Source: Vibrio sp. J1-1 (GTDB lineage: Bacteria > Pseudomonadota > Gammaproteobacteria > Enterobacterales > Vibrionaceae). Taken from it: a DNA stretch of 64,000 bases. The stretch covers positions 149,914 through 213,913 of the forward strand of contig NZ_JAKKCM010000008.1 of assembly GCF_021728395.1 (NCBI RefSeq). Reading direction: 5' to 3'. Positions 32,747 to 42,836 of this stretch are shown piece by piece (position 1 is the first letter of the stretch; the number at the start of each line of letters is the position of its first letter). A program made the position numbers and the translations under genes. The notes beneath the pieces are model-generated. The model saw only the letters and a list, made by a program, of their open reading frames with translations. It was not told the DNA's origin and ran no database searches.

Positions 32747-35353
32747 CTATTCGTCTAGTGCCTTAGTGACTTTTTCAAACAAGTCGTTGGCAAGATTATC
32801 CATCGCTTTGAGCTTTTCTAGCTCTGTACGAATTAGCGTTTGGCGACTTTCATCGTACTTACGGAACTTGAGTAAAGGATCAATCAGACGAGAAGCCACT
32901 TGCGGGTTGGTGTCATTCAACTGACGAAGAATCTCACCCGAAAACAGATAACCACTACCTGACTTATTATGGAAATGTACAGGGTTGGCACTCAAGAACG
33001 AACCAATCAAGCTACGAATGCGGTTCGGGTTTTTCAAACTGAATGCTTCGTGTGACATGGTCGCTTTCACTTTCTCAAGTGCATCTGCTGCCGGGTTGCT
33101 ACCTTGCAGTACAAACCACTTGTCCATAACCAAACCATCGTGTTTCCACTTATCGCTGTAATCCGCCATTAGTGATTCACGACATTCAAGCTGTGCATTA
33201 TTCGCAGCAGTCATAGCAGCAATGGTATCTGTCATGTTGTTCGCTGATTCATATTGCGCCTGAACAAGTTGGTTGCCCTTTTCAGTATGTGCCAGGAACT
33301 GAAGACACTGATTACGCAACGCACGCTTACCAATAGCATCATGCTCAATAGAATAATCTGCTTGCTTTAACGTATGGTAGGTTGCACTCAGTTCATCTTC
33401 TAATTCTTTAGAAAGTGACAGTGTAATGTTATTTAATACCGTATCAACTGCATCGATATCAATCTGTTGGTACCAACCAGTAATTTCATTAATCGAAGGT
33501 AGTGATAGCACTTGCGCAATGAAGGCAGGCTCAAGGTTCTCATCGAGCAACACGCCACGGAACGCGTCGATCAGCCCTTCAGAAAGTTCTACTTGCTCAC
33601 CCGCTTGAACGTTAACTACATTTTGACGGATGTATTTCGCCAGTAACATTTGGCTTGCATCCCAACGAGCAAAATCATTCGTCGCATGTTTCATCAGGAA
33701 GATCAGCTCTTCATCACTGTAATCGTATTCTAGTTTTACCGGAGCCGAAAACTCACGTAGCAATGATGGCACTGGTTTAACATCGACATTCTCAAACACA
33801 AAAGTCTGTTTGTCTTGTTTGATATCCAATACATTGTGGACAGACTCACCATTGATAATTAATGGAATCACCTGACCTTTGTCATCGTACAGTTCAATAT
33901 CAAATGGAATATGCAGAGCTTGCTTTTCCGATTGATCATGCGTTGCCTGAGTAAACTGCTCAACAATTAACGTGTAAGTTTTCGCATCAGCATTGTACTC
34001 GCTGTTTACACGTAATGTTGGGGTACCCGATTGGCTGTACCATAGGCGGAATTGTTGCAGGTCAACACCTGTTGCATCTTCCATCGCCGACACAAAATCT
34101 TCACATGTCGCAGCGGTACCATCATGACGCTCAAAGTAAAGCTTCATGCCTTTTTGGAAACCTTCCTCACCTAGCAATGTGTGATACATGCGAATGACTT
34201 CACTGCCTTTCTCATAAACAGTGAGCGTGTAGAAGTTGTTCATCTCGATAACTTTATCTGGACGAATTGGGTGCGACATTGGGCTTGCGTCTTCAGCAAA
34301 CTGAGGACCACGAATAATACGAACGTTATCAATGCGATTAACAGCGCGAGAACCTAAATCCGACGAGAACTCTTGATCACGGAAAACCGTTAAACCTTCT
34401 TTTAGGCTTAACTGGAACCAATCTCGACAAGTTACGCGGTTACCTGTCCAGTTGTGGAAGTACTCGTGACCAATTACGGCTTCAATACCCAGATAATCGC
34501 GGTCTGTCGCAGTTTGGTCATTGGCTAAAACGAACTTCGAGTTAAAGATGTTCAGGCCTTTGTTTTCCATCGCACCCATATTAAAGAAATCAACAGCCAC
34601 GATCATGTAAATGTCTAGATCATACTCAAGGCCAAAGCGTTCTTCGTCCCACTTCATTGAATTGATCAGTGACGTCATGGCATGAGGCGCACGATCTAAA
34701 TTGCCTTTATCAACAAAGATCTCTAACTCGACATTGCGACCAGACATTGTGGTGTAGTTATCACGCAGTACATCAAAATCACCAGCCACCAGTGCAAACA
34801 AATACGCTGGTTTTGGGTGTGGATCTTGCCATTGCACCCAGTGGCGGCCATTTTCTGTGTCGCCTTCTGCAATACGGTTACCGTTGCTGAGCAAGTAAGG
34901 GGAAGTCTCTTTGTCGGCAATCACTTTGGTGGTGTATTTTGCCAATACGTCTGGGCGATCTAGGTAGTACGTGATACGACGGAAACCTTCCGCTTCACAC
35001 TGAGTACAGAAAGCACCACCTGACTTGTATAACCCTTCAAGTGCTGTATTCGCTTCAGGGTCAATCTTGGTAATGATCTCAAGTTCAAATTCAGCTGGTA
35101 GGTCAGAAAGAACCAGAGAGGTGTCTTCCACTTCATGATGAGCCCAGTCTTCGCCATTCACTTTGACAGAACGAAGCTCCAACCCTTCACCATCTAATTC
35201 CAATGTTGTTAGTTTACCTTTTTGAATGACTTTTGATACCGCGGTAACAATAGTGTCGTTATCAAATAGATCAAACGTGAGATCAATGTCGGTAATAGTA
35301 TGAGATGGCGCTTTATAATCTTTGCGATATTTAGCTTGGGGAGCTTGAGACAT
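32747..35353 (-). CDS. pepN: Aminopeptidase N
   Basis: 868 residues, M1-family zinc aminopeptidase, collinear with E. coli PepN (870). The substrate-binding exopeptidase motif MGAMENKGLN and zinc site VIGHEYFHNWTGNRV (HExxH plus a later Glu) are intact. The N-terminus AKYRKDYKAPSHTITDIDLTFDL is diagnostic. It trims N-terminal residues from peptides in cytoplasmic protein turnover. ATG 35353 (MSQAPQ) is chosen over the ATG two codons upstream because AGGA is 9 bp from it rather than 3. Confidence 0.96.
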   Translation of the reverse strand: MSQAPQAKYRKDYKAPSHTITDIDLTFDLFDNDTIVTAVSKVIQKGKLTTLELDGEGLELRSVKVNGEDWAHHEVEDTSLVLSDLPAEFELEIITKIDPEANTALEGLYKSGGAFCTQCEAEGFRRITYYLDRPDVLAKYTTKVIADKETSPYLLSNGNRIAEGDTENGRHWVQWQDPHPKPAYLFALVAGDFDVLRDNYTTMSGRNVELEIFVDKGNLDRAPHAMTSLINSMKWDEERFGLEYDLDIYMIVAVDFFNMGAMENKGLNIFNSKFVLANDQTATDRDYLGIEAVIGHEYFHNWTGNRVTCRDWFQLSLKEGLTVFRDQEFSSDLGSRAVNRIDNVRIIRGPQFAEDASPMSHPIRPDKVIEMNNFYTLTVYEKGSEVIRMYHTLLGEEGFQKGMKLYFERHDGTAATCEDFVSAMEDATGVDLQQFRLWYSQSGTPTLRVNSEYNADAKTYTLIVEQFTQATHDQSEKQALHIPFDIELYDDKGQVIPLIINGESVHNVLDIKQDKQTFVFENVDVKPVPSLLREFSAPVKLEYDYSDEELIFLMKHATNDFARWDASQMLLAKYIRQNVVNVQAGEQVELSEGLIDAFRGVLLDENLEPAFIAQVLSLPSINEITGWYQQIDIDAVDTVLNNITLSLSKELEDELSATYHTLKQADYSIEHDAIGKRALRNQCLQFLAHTEKGNQLVQAQYESANNMTDTIAAMTAANNAQLECRESLMADYSDKWKHDGLVMDKWFVLQGSNPAADALEKVKATMSHEAFSLKNPNRIRSLIGSFLSANPVHFHNKSGSGYLFSGEILRQLNDTNPQVASRLIDPLLKFRKYDESRQTLIRTELEKLKAMDNLANDLFEKVTKALDE

Positions 35354-35582
35354 GTCCATAAATCCTTGTCTGTCGGAAAATAAAAACCACTTCTTTTAAA
35401 GACTAAAACGTCGAAGTGGTATCACTATATAAGCTATTAGTAGTGCTTGTGGTATCAAAATACAAGCCTTTACACCAAAAAATAGAGCTAATAGTGTACT
35501 AGCTCTACTTTATGGTTAACGTTCATACAACATAACTTGAGTTCACTAGGGTTACGTCACAGTGAACATTTATAGATGTTTA

Positions 35583-36254
35583 TTATTGTGTAACCCGATT
35601 TAAAACCGCGTACATATCACCATTTGAGTCTTCTATCGTCAATTCGTTTTTATTGAGTTTATACCTAGTACCATGCTCACCGTTTTCATACAAAAGAACT
35701 AAATACTCATCTTCGGTATAAAAGACACCTTGTTTTATAGACTCTTTCCCGGCCTCATTTGAAACACGGAATAGAAAAACGAAGTCTGGTTGGAGAATCA
35801 GGTCCATGTGATTGATATTGCTTGCAGCCAGGCCATCGCCGGATACATAGGAGCTAGACCACATGCCTGCAAGTGCATTGGATAGACCTTTAATAAAGGT
35901 GACACCATTGAGGTCTAGTGTGTTGTGGTTATTCCGGTACGCATAGATTTGGGGCTCATCAGTATTTAGGCCGAGAACAATGGTATCTTCATTAACATTG
36001 TACATCCCTTCCCAGTGATCAACGGAATAGTCCTTCTTCTGGATATCAATGGAGAACATGTAGTCAGACCCCAAAGACAGTTTGATGGCGCGAAAGTTTT
36101 CCGTAGACTCGCCTGAGTTCTGATTCAGCAAATACCAATCCCCTATTAAGAACGGGGTGTCAAAATGACTTAATTCTTCTTCTCTTTCTCTGGTGTTGTC
36201 TGCGCTGAACACACTAAAGCAAAAAAAACTAAGTAAAATAAAGAACCACTTCAT
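35583..36254 (-). CDS. Exported hypothetical protein with an internal duplication
   Basis: 223 residues with a signal peptide (MKWFFILLSFFCFSVFSA). The mature part appears to be two related ~95-residue beta modules: LIGDWYLLNQ..IKLSLGSDYMFSIDIQKK and LAGMWSSSYV..MDLILQPDFVFLFRVSNE. Each continues with a G-strand such as GMYNVNEDTIVLGL and GVFYTEDEYLVLLY. This resembles a tandem lipocalin-like or similar beta-barrel domain, but I do not recognise a family. Periplasmic location is expected. It stands alone between pepN and the prc operon. The 330-bp gap before pepN (35354-35582 plus flanks) shows nothing further. Confidence 0.6.
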   Translation of the reverse strand: MKWFFILLSFFCFSVFSADNTREREEELSHFDTPFLIGDWYLLNQNSGESTENFRAIKLSLGSDYMFSIDIQKKDYSVDHWEGMYNVNEDTIVLGLNTDEPQIYAYRNNHNTLDLNGVTFIKGLSNALAGMWSSSYVSGDGLAASNINHMDLILQPDFVFLFRVSNEAGKESIKQGVFYTEDEYLVLLYENGEHGTRYKLNKNELTIEDSNGDMYAVLNRVTQ

Positions 36255-36396
36255 ACTGGCATCCTTATCGTTTTCTTTTAGCTTAGGCTTTAGTCCTCTG
36301 TTTCGCGAAATATTTGAGGTTCATCACGTAAATTGTTGGTACGAAAAAAGCGCATATTTATCTCAATATGGCAGGGAAATACAGATAAAAAGATAT

Positions 36397-36428
36397 AAAA
36401 AAAGAGCGAGTCATAAGGACTCGCTCTT
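36397..36428 (-). terminator. Terminator of the msrC-proQ-prc operon
   Basis: An 11-bp stem AAGAGCGAGTC (36402-36412) pairs with 36418-36428, with seven T on the minus strand, 22 bp past the prc stop. Confidence 0.93.
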
Positions 36429-36449
36429 GTAGTACTGAATGTTTAGTCG

Positions 36450-38456
36450 TTATGACTGATTGGTTGGTTTTAACATATCAATCATAATTGAGACAGATTC
36501 ATCGAGATAAACGTCTGGGGCTTCGTAGTCCTTAGGCACATCATCTAACGACTTAAATACCTTTTTACCAAGCAATGCCTGACGTTCATTAATGCGCTCC
36601 AGACGAAGCTTGTCTTCAGAGTCTTGCTCCGCTTTGCGCACTTTTTCATTTAGCGACAAAAGGTTGTTGTCTTTGTCTTGACGATACTTCTCAATGTCTT
36701 CGTTGATGAATCGGAACTCCATTTCATCCGAGATGCGCTTGTTGTGTAGCTTTGTCAAACTCTCTACCAATGTATCGTTATTCGGATACATGGTGTAACT
36801 CGCTTTATCAATGCTATCCCAAGGTAGCGCATTCTCTTCAACACTTTCACCGGTTTCAGAAGCTTCGATTGGCGTTGGATAAGCGATATCCGGCGCTACT
36901 CCACGATTCTGAGTACTTCCACCATCAATACGGTAGAACTTCTGAATGGTGTATTGAACATACCCTAGCTCTTTATCAAAAAGGTCATAGATATGGTTCA
37001 ACGAACGGTGCTGCTGAACAGTACCCTTACCAAATGAATTCTCACCAAGAATGATAGCGCGATTATAATCTTGCATTGCGGCGGCAAAGATTTCTGAAGC
37101 AGAGGCACTATAACGGTTAATTAACACCGTTAAAGGACCATCGTAACTGATTTGTCCATCAGTATCGGCATTGACCTTGATACGACCATAGCTATCGCGA
37201 ACTTGTACGACCGGACCTTCTTTGATGAACAGACCCGTTAGCGCCGTTGCTTCTGTTAAAGCACCGCCACCGTTGTTACGCAAGTCGACAATAACGCCGT
37301 CCACATTCTTAGTTTTGAACTCCGCCAGTAATTTGTCAGTATCTTTAGACAAACCGACGTAAAAACTCGGCACTTCTAAAACGCCAATTTTCTTGCCGTC
37401 CTTCTCGATGACTTCTGACTTAACCGCCCGGTCTTCCAAACGTACTTTGTCACGAACAATAGTGACAATGTAACTCTTTGCTCCAGCACCTTCTGGCAAG
37501 ATCTGAAGGTTAACCTTTGTTCCTTTTGGACCTTTGATTAACTGCACAACATCGTCTAAACGCCAGCCAATAATATCGACAATTTCTTCGCCATCTTGAC
37601 CAACACCAATAATACGGTCACCTTCACCAAGCTGCTTACTGTTTGAAGCTGGGCCGCCAACAACGAGCGAACGAATAACGGTGTAATCATCCGTCATTTG
37701 TAGAACGGCACCAATACCTTCCAGTGAAAGGTTCATTTCTGATTGGAACTGCTCCGCGTTGCGAGGAGAAAGATAGCTAGTATGAGGATCAACTTGTCTT
37801 GCGAAGGCATTCATATAAAGCTGAAATGCGTCTTCGTTATTGGTTTGAGTGATTCGCTTCATCGCATTGTTATAACGCTTATCTAAAACTTCTTTTATTT
37901 CTGGCCACTCTTTGCCAGTCAGTTTCAGATTGAGCGCGTCATACTTAACACGTTTACGCCATAACTCATTAATTTCCGACTCATTTTTCGGCCATGCAGC
38001 TTCTGAACGATCAAGTTCGATCTCGTCGTCGTTATCAAATTTGATTTCTTTGTCGAGCAAGGTCAACGCATAAGCAAAACGTTCGAAACGTTTCTGCATG
38101 GACAGATTATAGACATCGAATGCGATCTGGTTATTGCCAGCTTTAAGCTGATCATCCAGTTCTAAAGACCATTCTTTGAAGGAGTCTATATCGGCTTGAG
38201 TGAAAATATTTCTATTATAATCAAGCATTTCCACATAGCGTTCGAAAATCGCTTTAGAGAAATCGTCATCGAGACTGAAATGCTTGTAATGAGAGCGGGT
38301 GAATCGAGAGGTGACTCGCTTGCTGGCTGTTTCGTGCTGAACTTCTGGAGTGAGCACCGGCAAGTCATCTTTGTGTAGTTTGGCTTCTAGAGCCTGAGCT
38401 GATGCTGCTAGCAATAAGCTAGCAGCGATCAGGGTCACTTTTGAACGGCAATTCAT
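36450..38456 (-). CDS. prc: Carboxy-terminal processing protease Prc (Tsp)
   Basis: 668 residues with a signal peptide (MNCRSKVTLIAASLLLAASAQA). It has an N-terminal helical domain, PDZ around GIGAVLQMTDDYTVIRSLVVGGPA, the S41 peptidase core with Ser in YSASASEIFAAAMQDY and Lys in NSFGKGTVQQHR, and the C-terminal helical region typical of Tsp. It is the periplasmic protease that degrades SsrA-tagged and misfolded proteins, processes PBP3, and with NlpI controls MepS. It is the last gene of an operon, 17 bp after proQ, the same order as in E. coli. Confidence 0.97.
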   Translation of the reverse strand: MNCRSKVTLIAASLLLAASAQALEAKLHKDDLPVLTPEVQHETASKRVTSRFTRSHYKHFSLDDDFSKAIFERYVEMLDYNRNIFTQADIDSFKEWSLELDDQLKAGNNQIAFDVYNLSMQKRFERFAYALTLLDKEIKFDNDDEIELDRSEAAWPKNESEINELWRKRVKYDALNLKLTGKEWPEIKEVLDKRYNNAMKRITQTNNEDAFQLYMNAFARQVDPHTSYLSPRNAEQFQSEMNLSLEGIGAVLQMTDDYTVIRSLVVGGPASNSKQLGEGDRIIGVGQDGEEIVDIIGWRLDDVVQLIKGPKGTKVNLQILPEGAGAKSYIVTIVRDKVRLEDRAVKSEVIEKDGKKIGVLEVPSFYVGLSKDTDKLLAEFKTKNVDGVIVDLRNNGGGALTEATALTGLFIKEGPVVQVRDSYGRIKVNADTDGQISYDGPLTVLINRYSASASEIFAAAMQDYNRAIILGENSFGKGTVQQHRSLNHIYDLFDKELGYVQYTIQKFYRIDGGSTQNRGVAPDIAYPTPIEASETGESVEENALPWDSIDKASYTMYPNNDTLVESLTKLHNKRISDEMEFRFINEDIEKYRQDKDNNLLSLNEKVRKAEQDSEDKLRLERINERQALLGKKVFKSLDDVPKDYEAPDVYLDESVSIMIDMLKPTNQS

Positions 38457-38473
38457 GCGTAGGAGTATCTCCC

Positions 38474-39100
38474 TTATGCGCGCAAGTGCTCCGCTTTTAC
38501 AACCATTTGTAGGCCGTTAGCAAGTTGAACACGTACATCATCCTTATTGATTTCAACAATGGTCGCAGCCATGTTTCCTTTACCCATGTTCACATTTATT
38601 GCGTTGCCTACTGTGATTTCGTCAGCATTTAGCGCGCGTGTTTCTACAGGCTGAGTTGGTTTCTGTGCTTTTGGTTTATTAGTACGACGAGGCTGTTGAG
38701 GCTTTTTAGCCGCTGGTTTTGCTTTCGCCTTACCCTCTTCACGAGCTTTCTGTGCTTGTTCTTTACGACGAGCTTGAACTTTCGCTTTGCTTTCTGCAAG
38801 TGTTGCTTTAGCGTGTTCTACGTGTTCTTCTTCTAGCTCACCACATGGATTGCCATCCAGATCAACACGTACCGCACCTGGTTTTACACCATGTAGATAA
38901 CGCCATGATGAAGTGTACTGTCTTAACGCTGCACGAAGCTGAGTTTTGCTTACTTTTTCGTCTTCATTTAGACGTTCCGCAAGATCTTGAAAAATACCAA
39001 TTTTCAGAGGTTTTGCTTCACCTTCTAAAGTAAAGCACTTAGGGAAACATTCAGCAATATATGCGATAACTTCTTTGCTGTTTTTTAACTTTTCAGTCAT
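38474..39100 (-). CDS. proQ: RNA chaperone ProQ
   Basis: 208 residues: an N-terminal FinO/ProQ domain ([18 protein letters not shown] ... [18 protein letters not shown], ~5-115), a long Lys/Ala/Pro/Gln-rich linker (~120-175) and a C-terminal Tudor-like domain ([16 protein letters not shown]). ProQ binds structured sRNAs and mRNA 3' ends and stabilises them. The frame extends 24 codons upstream, but MTEKLKNSK at 39098-39100, with AGGA nearby, is the conserved start. Cotranscribed with prc. Confidence 0.96.
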   Translation of the reverse strand: MTEKLKNSKEVIAYIAECFPKCFTLEGEAKPLKIGIFQDLAERLNEDEKVSKTQLRAALRQYTSSWRYLHGVKPGAVRVDLDGNPCGELEEEHVEHAKATLAESKAKVQARRKEQAQKAREEGKAKAKPAAKKPQQPRRTNKPKAQKPTQPVETRALNADEITVGNAINVNMGKGNMAATIVEINKDDVRVQLANGLQMVVKAEHLRA

Positions 39101-39197
39101 GAGGGTTCCTGGTTTGAGCGGCTTTCCGCAGAGCATTAAGAAAAATATTCTCGTATTATAGTGACATGCCAAGGAAAAACCACACTCATGGACGAAT

Positions 39198-39671
39198 TTA
39201 TGCGTTGTTCGCGTGTGAATTAAGCAGCTTTTCTACTTCTGACATAAAATGAGTAAGCCCTGCTTCATCTGTTTCATTAAATCGACCAATACTTGGACTA
39301 TCGATATCTAACACTCCTGCCACTTTTCCATCAATAGTAAACGGAATCACGATTTCCGAATTACTTGCCGCATCACAAGCAATATGGCCTTCAAACGCGT
39401 GAACGTCGTATACTCTTTGTATAGTGTTAGTTTTTGCTGCGGTACCACAGACACCTCGCCCCATTGGGATGCGAACACAAGCTGGCTTACCTTGGAACGG
39501 CCCTAAAACCAGTTCGTCCCCTTTAGTCAGGTAAAAGCCTGCCCAGTTGAGATCTTCTAGCTCCATAAATAGAAGCGAGCTCAGGTTTGCCAAGTTGGCA
39601 ATAAAGTCTGGCTCTGACTCAATGAGTGCAGTGGCTTGCTTGGTTAGTCTTTGATACTGTTCTATGTTCAT
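39198..39671 (-). CDS. msrC: Free methionine-(R)-sulfoxide reductase MsrC (GAF domain)
   Basis: 157 residues, a single GAF domain of the YebR/fRMsr type. It reduces free methionine-R-sulfoxide through a cysteine relay. The family cysteines are visible: Cys84 (GKPACVRIP), Cys94 (GRGVCGTAA) and Cys118 (GHIACDAAS), followed by SEIVIPF and GVLDIDSP. It lies 97 bp before proQ on the same strand and is divergent from the ABC exporter gene. In E. coli msrC (yebR) also neighbours the letAB genes and proQ. Confidence 0.93.
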   Translation of the reverse strand: MNIEQYQRLTKQATALIESEPDFIANLANLSSLLFMELEDLNWAGFYLTKGDELVLGPFQGKPACVRIPMGRGVCGTAAKTNTIQRVYDVHAFEGHIACDAASNSEIVIPFTIDGKVAGVLDIDSPSIGRFNETDEAGLTHFMSEVEKLLNSHANNA

Positions 39672-39764
39672 ATTAACTTCCTACTTACTTTATAACGCTT
39701 CCATTCTTATGGGATAACGCTAAAATGCTGACCTACTTTATAATAGGACTTATTCTCAATTACA

Positions 39765-41561
39765 ATGATTAAGAAAGATGACACTATTAGCCGTTCTTGG
39801 TTGATAACACAAGTAAAAAAGCACAAGTCCAAGCTAATCCTGGCGAACTTGATTGCTGTTTTGGCGACCTTGATTAGTGTTCCAATCCCTCTTCTCATGC
39901 CGTTAATGGTGGATGAAGTCTTATTGGATCAACCAGCCAATGGCATAGCCGCAATGAATGCTACTCTTCCAGAAGCGTGGCACACACCTATTGGCTATAT
40001 TTTCTTTACGCTTTTTTTAGTCGTGCTCATGCGAGCTGCGAGCCAAGCACTCAACATCGTTCAAAGTCGTCAATTCACGCTGATATCGAAGACCATCACC
40101 TTCGAAATGCGCAGCAAGATGATCGACAAATTAGGCAGAATCAGTATCCGTCAGTACGAGACCAAAGGCAGTGGCGGTATCAACGCTCACCTGATTACTG
40201 ATATTGAAACCATTGATCAATTTATCGGCTCAACTCTGGCGAAGTTTGTTATTAGTTTACTGACCGTAATAGGAACTGCAATCGTTCTTCTTTGGTTAGA
40301 CTGGCGATTGGGCTTATTTATCTTGTTGGTTAATCCGGTCGTTATCTATTTTTCGCGCAAACTCGGCAGCATGGTCAAGCACCTAAAGCGTAAAGAAAAC
40401 CACTCTTTCGAGCTGTTTCAAACACGTCTGGTCGAAACGTTAGATGGTATTTATCAGCTGCGAGCCGCCAATAAAGAACGAGAATTCCTCCAACAACTGA
40501 AAAATAGTGCCGATCAAGTCCGTGTCAATGCTGATAAGTATGCTTGGCAATCTGAAGCGGCTGGTCGTGTGTCTTTCTTACTTTTTTTAATTGGCTTTGA
40601 ATTATTCCGTGCAGTGGCAATGTTGATGGTTCTATTTAGTGACCTGACCATCGGCCAAATGTTTGCAGTGTTTGGCTACTTGTGGTTCATGTTGTCCCCT
40701 GTTCAGGAGCTACTTGGTATCCAGTTCTCCTGGTACAGTGCCAAAGCGGCATTAAAGCGCATTAACGATCTACTTACTCTAGAAGAAGAAAACAGGCCGC
40801 CTTCAAAAGTAAATCCTTTTACTGATGATAGAGAGGTAGATGTAAAAGTAGAGAATGTGAACTTCTCTTACAACAATGAACACAATGTACTGGAACACCT
40901 CTCTTTGCATATTCCTGCGGGTAAAAAGGTGGCTTTGGTGGGCGCCAGTGGTGGTGGTAAATCGACATTGATTCAGCTACTGATAGGAGTTTATCATCAA
41001 AATTCAGGACAGATTCGTTACAATGATGAGCTCACAGACGAGATAGGCTTTGAAGTAATCCGCGATAAAATTGCCGTGGTATTACAGCAACCTATATTAT
41101 TTAACGATACCTTAAGGCATAATCTGACTCTCGGGGGTAACTTCGATGAGATGTCATTGTGGCGTGCGCTAGATGTCGCTCAGCTACAAGATGTCATTTC
41201 TCAGTTAAACCACGGGTTAGATACACAAATTGGCCGCAATGGTATTCGATTGTCAGGCGGGCAACGCCAGCGTCTCGCGATAGCCAGAATGGTATTGAGT
41301 AACCCTCAATTTGTTATTTTGGATGAAGCAACGTCCGCGTTAGATACAGCGACAGAAGCTGCTCTGCACAAGGCGTTAACAGAATTCTTGCGAAGCCGAA
41401 CAACGTTAATTGTCGCGCATCGTCTGTCTGCTGTGAAACAAGCCGATTTGATCTATGTGCTTGAAGATGGAAAAGTAACACAAACCGGGACCCATGGAGA
41501 GTTAGTTGAGCAGGAAGGCTTATATCAAACCTTATATGGTGGCATTCAGTCCCACGCTTAA
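39765..41561 (+). CDS. ABC exporter, fused membrane and ATPase domains
   Basis: 598 residues. The N-terminal ~320 hold six predicted transmembrane helices of the type I exporter fold (LANLIAVLATLISVPIPLLM onward). The C-terminal ATPase has Walker A GASGGGKSTL, signature LSGGQRQRLAIAR and Walker B QFVILDEATSALD, with the switch His in VAHRL. It works as a homodimer. MsbA-like and bacteriocin/peptide exporters share this form; the substrate is not evident. It starts 93 bp from divergent msrC and lies 27 bp before letA, so it may be cotranscribed with letAB. Confidence 0.85.
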   Translation: MIKKDDTISRSWLITQVKKHKSKLILANLIAVLATLISVPIPLLMPLMVDEVLLDQPANGIAAMNATLPEAWHTPIGYIFFTLFLVVLMRAASQALNIVQSRQFTLISKTITFEMRSKMIDKLGRISIRQYETKGSGGINAHLITDIETIDQFIGSTLAKFVISLLTVIGTAIVLLWLDWRLGLFILLVNPVVIYFSRKLGSMVKHLKRKENHSFELFQTRLVETLDGIYQLRAANKEREFLQQLKNSADQVRVNADKYAWQSEAAGRVSFLLFLIGFELFRAVAMLMVLFSDLTIGQMFAVFGYLWFMLSPVQELLGIQFSWYSAKAALKRINDLLTLEEENRPPSKVNPFTDDREVDVKVENVNFSYNNEHNVLEHLSLHIPAGKKVALVGASGGGKSTLIQLLIGVYHQNSGQIRYNDELTDEIGFEVIRDKIAVVLQQPILFNDTLRHNLTLGGNFDEMSLWRALDVAQLQDVISQLNHGLDTQIGRNGIRLSGGQRQRLAIARMVLSNPQFVILDEATSALDTATEAALHKALTEFLRSRTTLIVAHRLSAVKQADLIYVLEDGKVTQTGTHGELVEQEGLYQTLYGGIQSHA

Positions 41562-41588
41562 AACAGTCTGTTTAGAGAGGTCGTTGTG

Positions 41589-42836
41589 ATGACCTCTCTA
41601 TCTAAGCACGCCATGAAACCTAACCGAGTCCGCTTGTGCCAGGGTTGCGAACTTCCTGTCGATCTCGTCGAGTTGCCTCAAGGTAGGCATGCTTACTGCC
41701 CTCGTTGCGGTACACAATTGTATCGTGGTGGACAACACAGTTTGTCGGGTAACTTAGCCATCGCCGTAACCTGTATTCTTTTATTTATTCCTTCCCACTT
41801 TTTTAATTTCATCAGTATCAGGCTGTTTGGTGTCATGATTCCCGCGACTTTACCATCGGGAATGATTACCTTAATGGAAGAAGGCTTCGTACTTCTATCA
41901 CTGCTGATACTATTCTGTAGCTCTATAGCGCCGCTTACCGTCTGTGTATCGGTAGTCACCGCTCATATTTCAATCCATAAGCGTTGGTTTAATGGGCTAC
42001 GAGTTTCTCTTTGGCTTATTCAGCACCTCAAACATTGGGTAATGCTCGATGTGTTTCTGGTCAGTATCGCCGTGGCCTGTTTCAAACTGCAGGACTATTC
42101 GGATATTTTTGTTGGCCCCGGTTTAATTGGCCTTGCTTTACTGCAAGTATTTACCGTCCTGCTTGTTTCTAGAATCAGCGTGCGTCGCTACTGGGAAGTT
42201 TGGCAACCAGAGGTCACTTACTCGTTTGAACACAAAGATGTGCACTGCCATGAATGTCACTTGTCGCAACCTGAGAATGACTCTTGCCGTCGCTGCCAAC
42301 ACGAGCTCTACCATCGTAAACCGCATTCAATTCAAAAAACATGGGCTTACCTGATAGCCTCAACCGTGGCGATTTTCCCTGCGAACCTTATTCCTATTTC
42401 AATTTTGATAACCAACGGCCAGCGGCTTGAAGACACGATTTTTTCCGGTGTTGCGTCATTGATTAACAGCGGTATGTACGGCATCGCTGCAATTATTTTT
42501 GTCGCCAGTATTGTTGTGCCTGTGATCAAAATTCTCAGCCTCGCCTACATCATGCTGTGCATCAAATTCAAACGTTCAGTGTTCAAGCGTCAACGAATGA
42601 TGATTTACTTCGCAGTAAAGTGGATCGGTAAATGGTCTGTCATGGATTTGTTTGTTATTTCAATCATGATGACCTTGATCGATCGTGGTCAGATACTCGA
42701 CTTCACACCGGGGCTTGGCGCTGTCGCCTTCGGTTTAGTCGTGGTGTTTACTATGTTAGCAGCAGACAGTATCGACCCAAGGTTAATCTGGGACCAGCCC
42801 CAAAAACAATCAGAAAAAGAGTCAATGAATGAGTGA
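41589..42836 (+). CDS. letA: Lipid transport membrane protein LetA (YebS, PqiA family)
   Basis: 415 residues, the inner-membrane partner of the MCE tunnel protein LetB. Two PqiA-type modules each begin with a four-cysteine zinc ribbon (CQGCELPVDLV...YCPRCG near ~18-42; CHECHLSQPENDSCRRC near ~220-236) followed by transmembrane helices. ATG 41589, 8 bp after GAGAGG, is preferred over GTG 41586. It overlaps letB by 8 bp, so the two are translationally coupled. Together they move lipids between inner and outer membranes. Confidence 0.93.
   Translation: MTSLSKHAMKPNRVRLCQGCELPVDLVELPQGRHAYCPRCGTQLYRGGQHSLSGNLAIAVTCILLFIPSHFFNFISIRLFGVMIPATLPSGMITLMEEGFVLLSLLILFCSSIAPLTVCVSVVTAHISIHKRWFNGLRVSLWLIQHLKHWVMLDVFLVSIAVACFKLQDYSDIFVGPGLIGLALLQVFTVLLVSRISVRRYWEVWQPEVTYSFEHKDVHCHECHLSQPENDSCRRCQHELYHRKPHSIQKTWAYLIASTVAIFPANLIPISILITNGQRLEDTIFSGVASLINSGMYGIAAIIFVASIVVPVIKILSLAYIMLCIKFKRSVFKRQRMMIYFAVKWIGKWSVMDLFVISIMMTLIDRGQILDFTPGLGAVAFGLVVVFTMLAADSIDPRLIWDQPQKQSEKESMNE

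Noticed and set aside
37462-37474. matS-like site GTGACAATGTAAC
   Set aside because: One mismatch in a conserved position; near match only.
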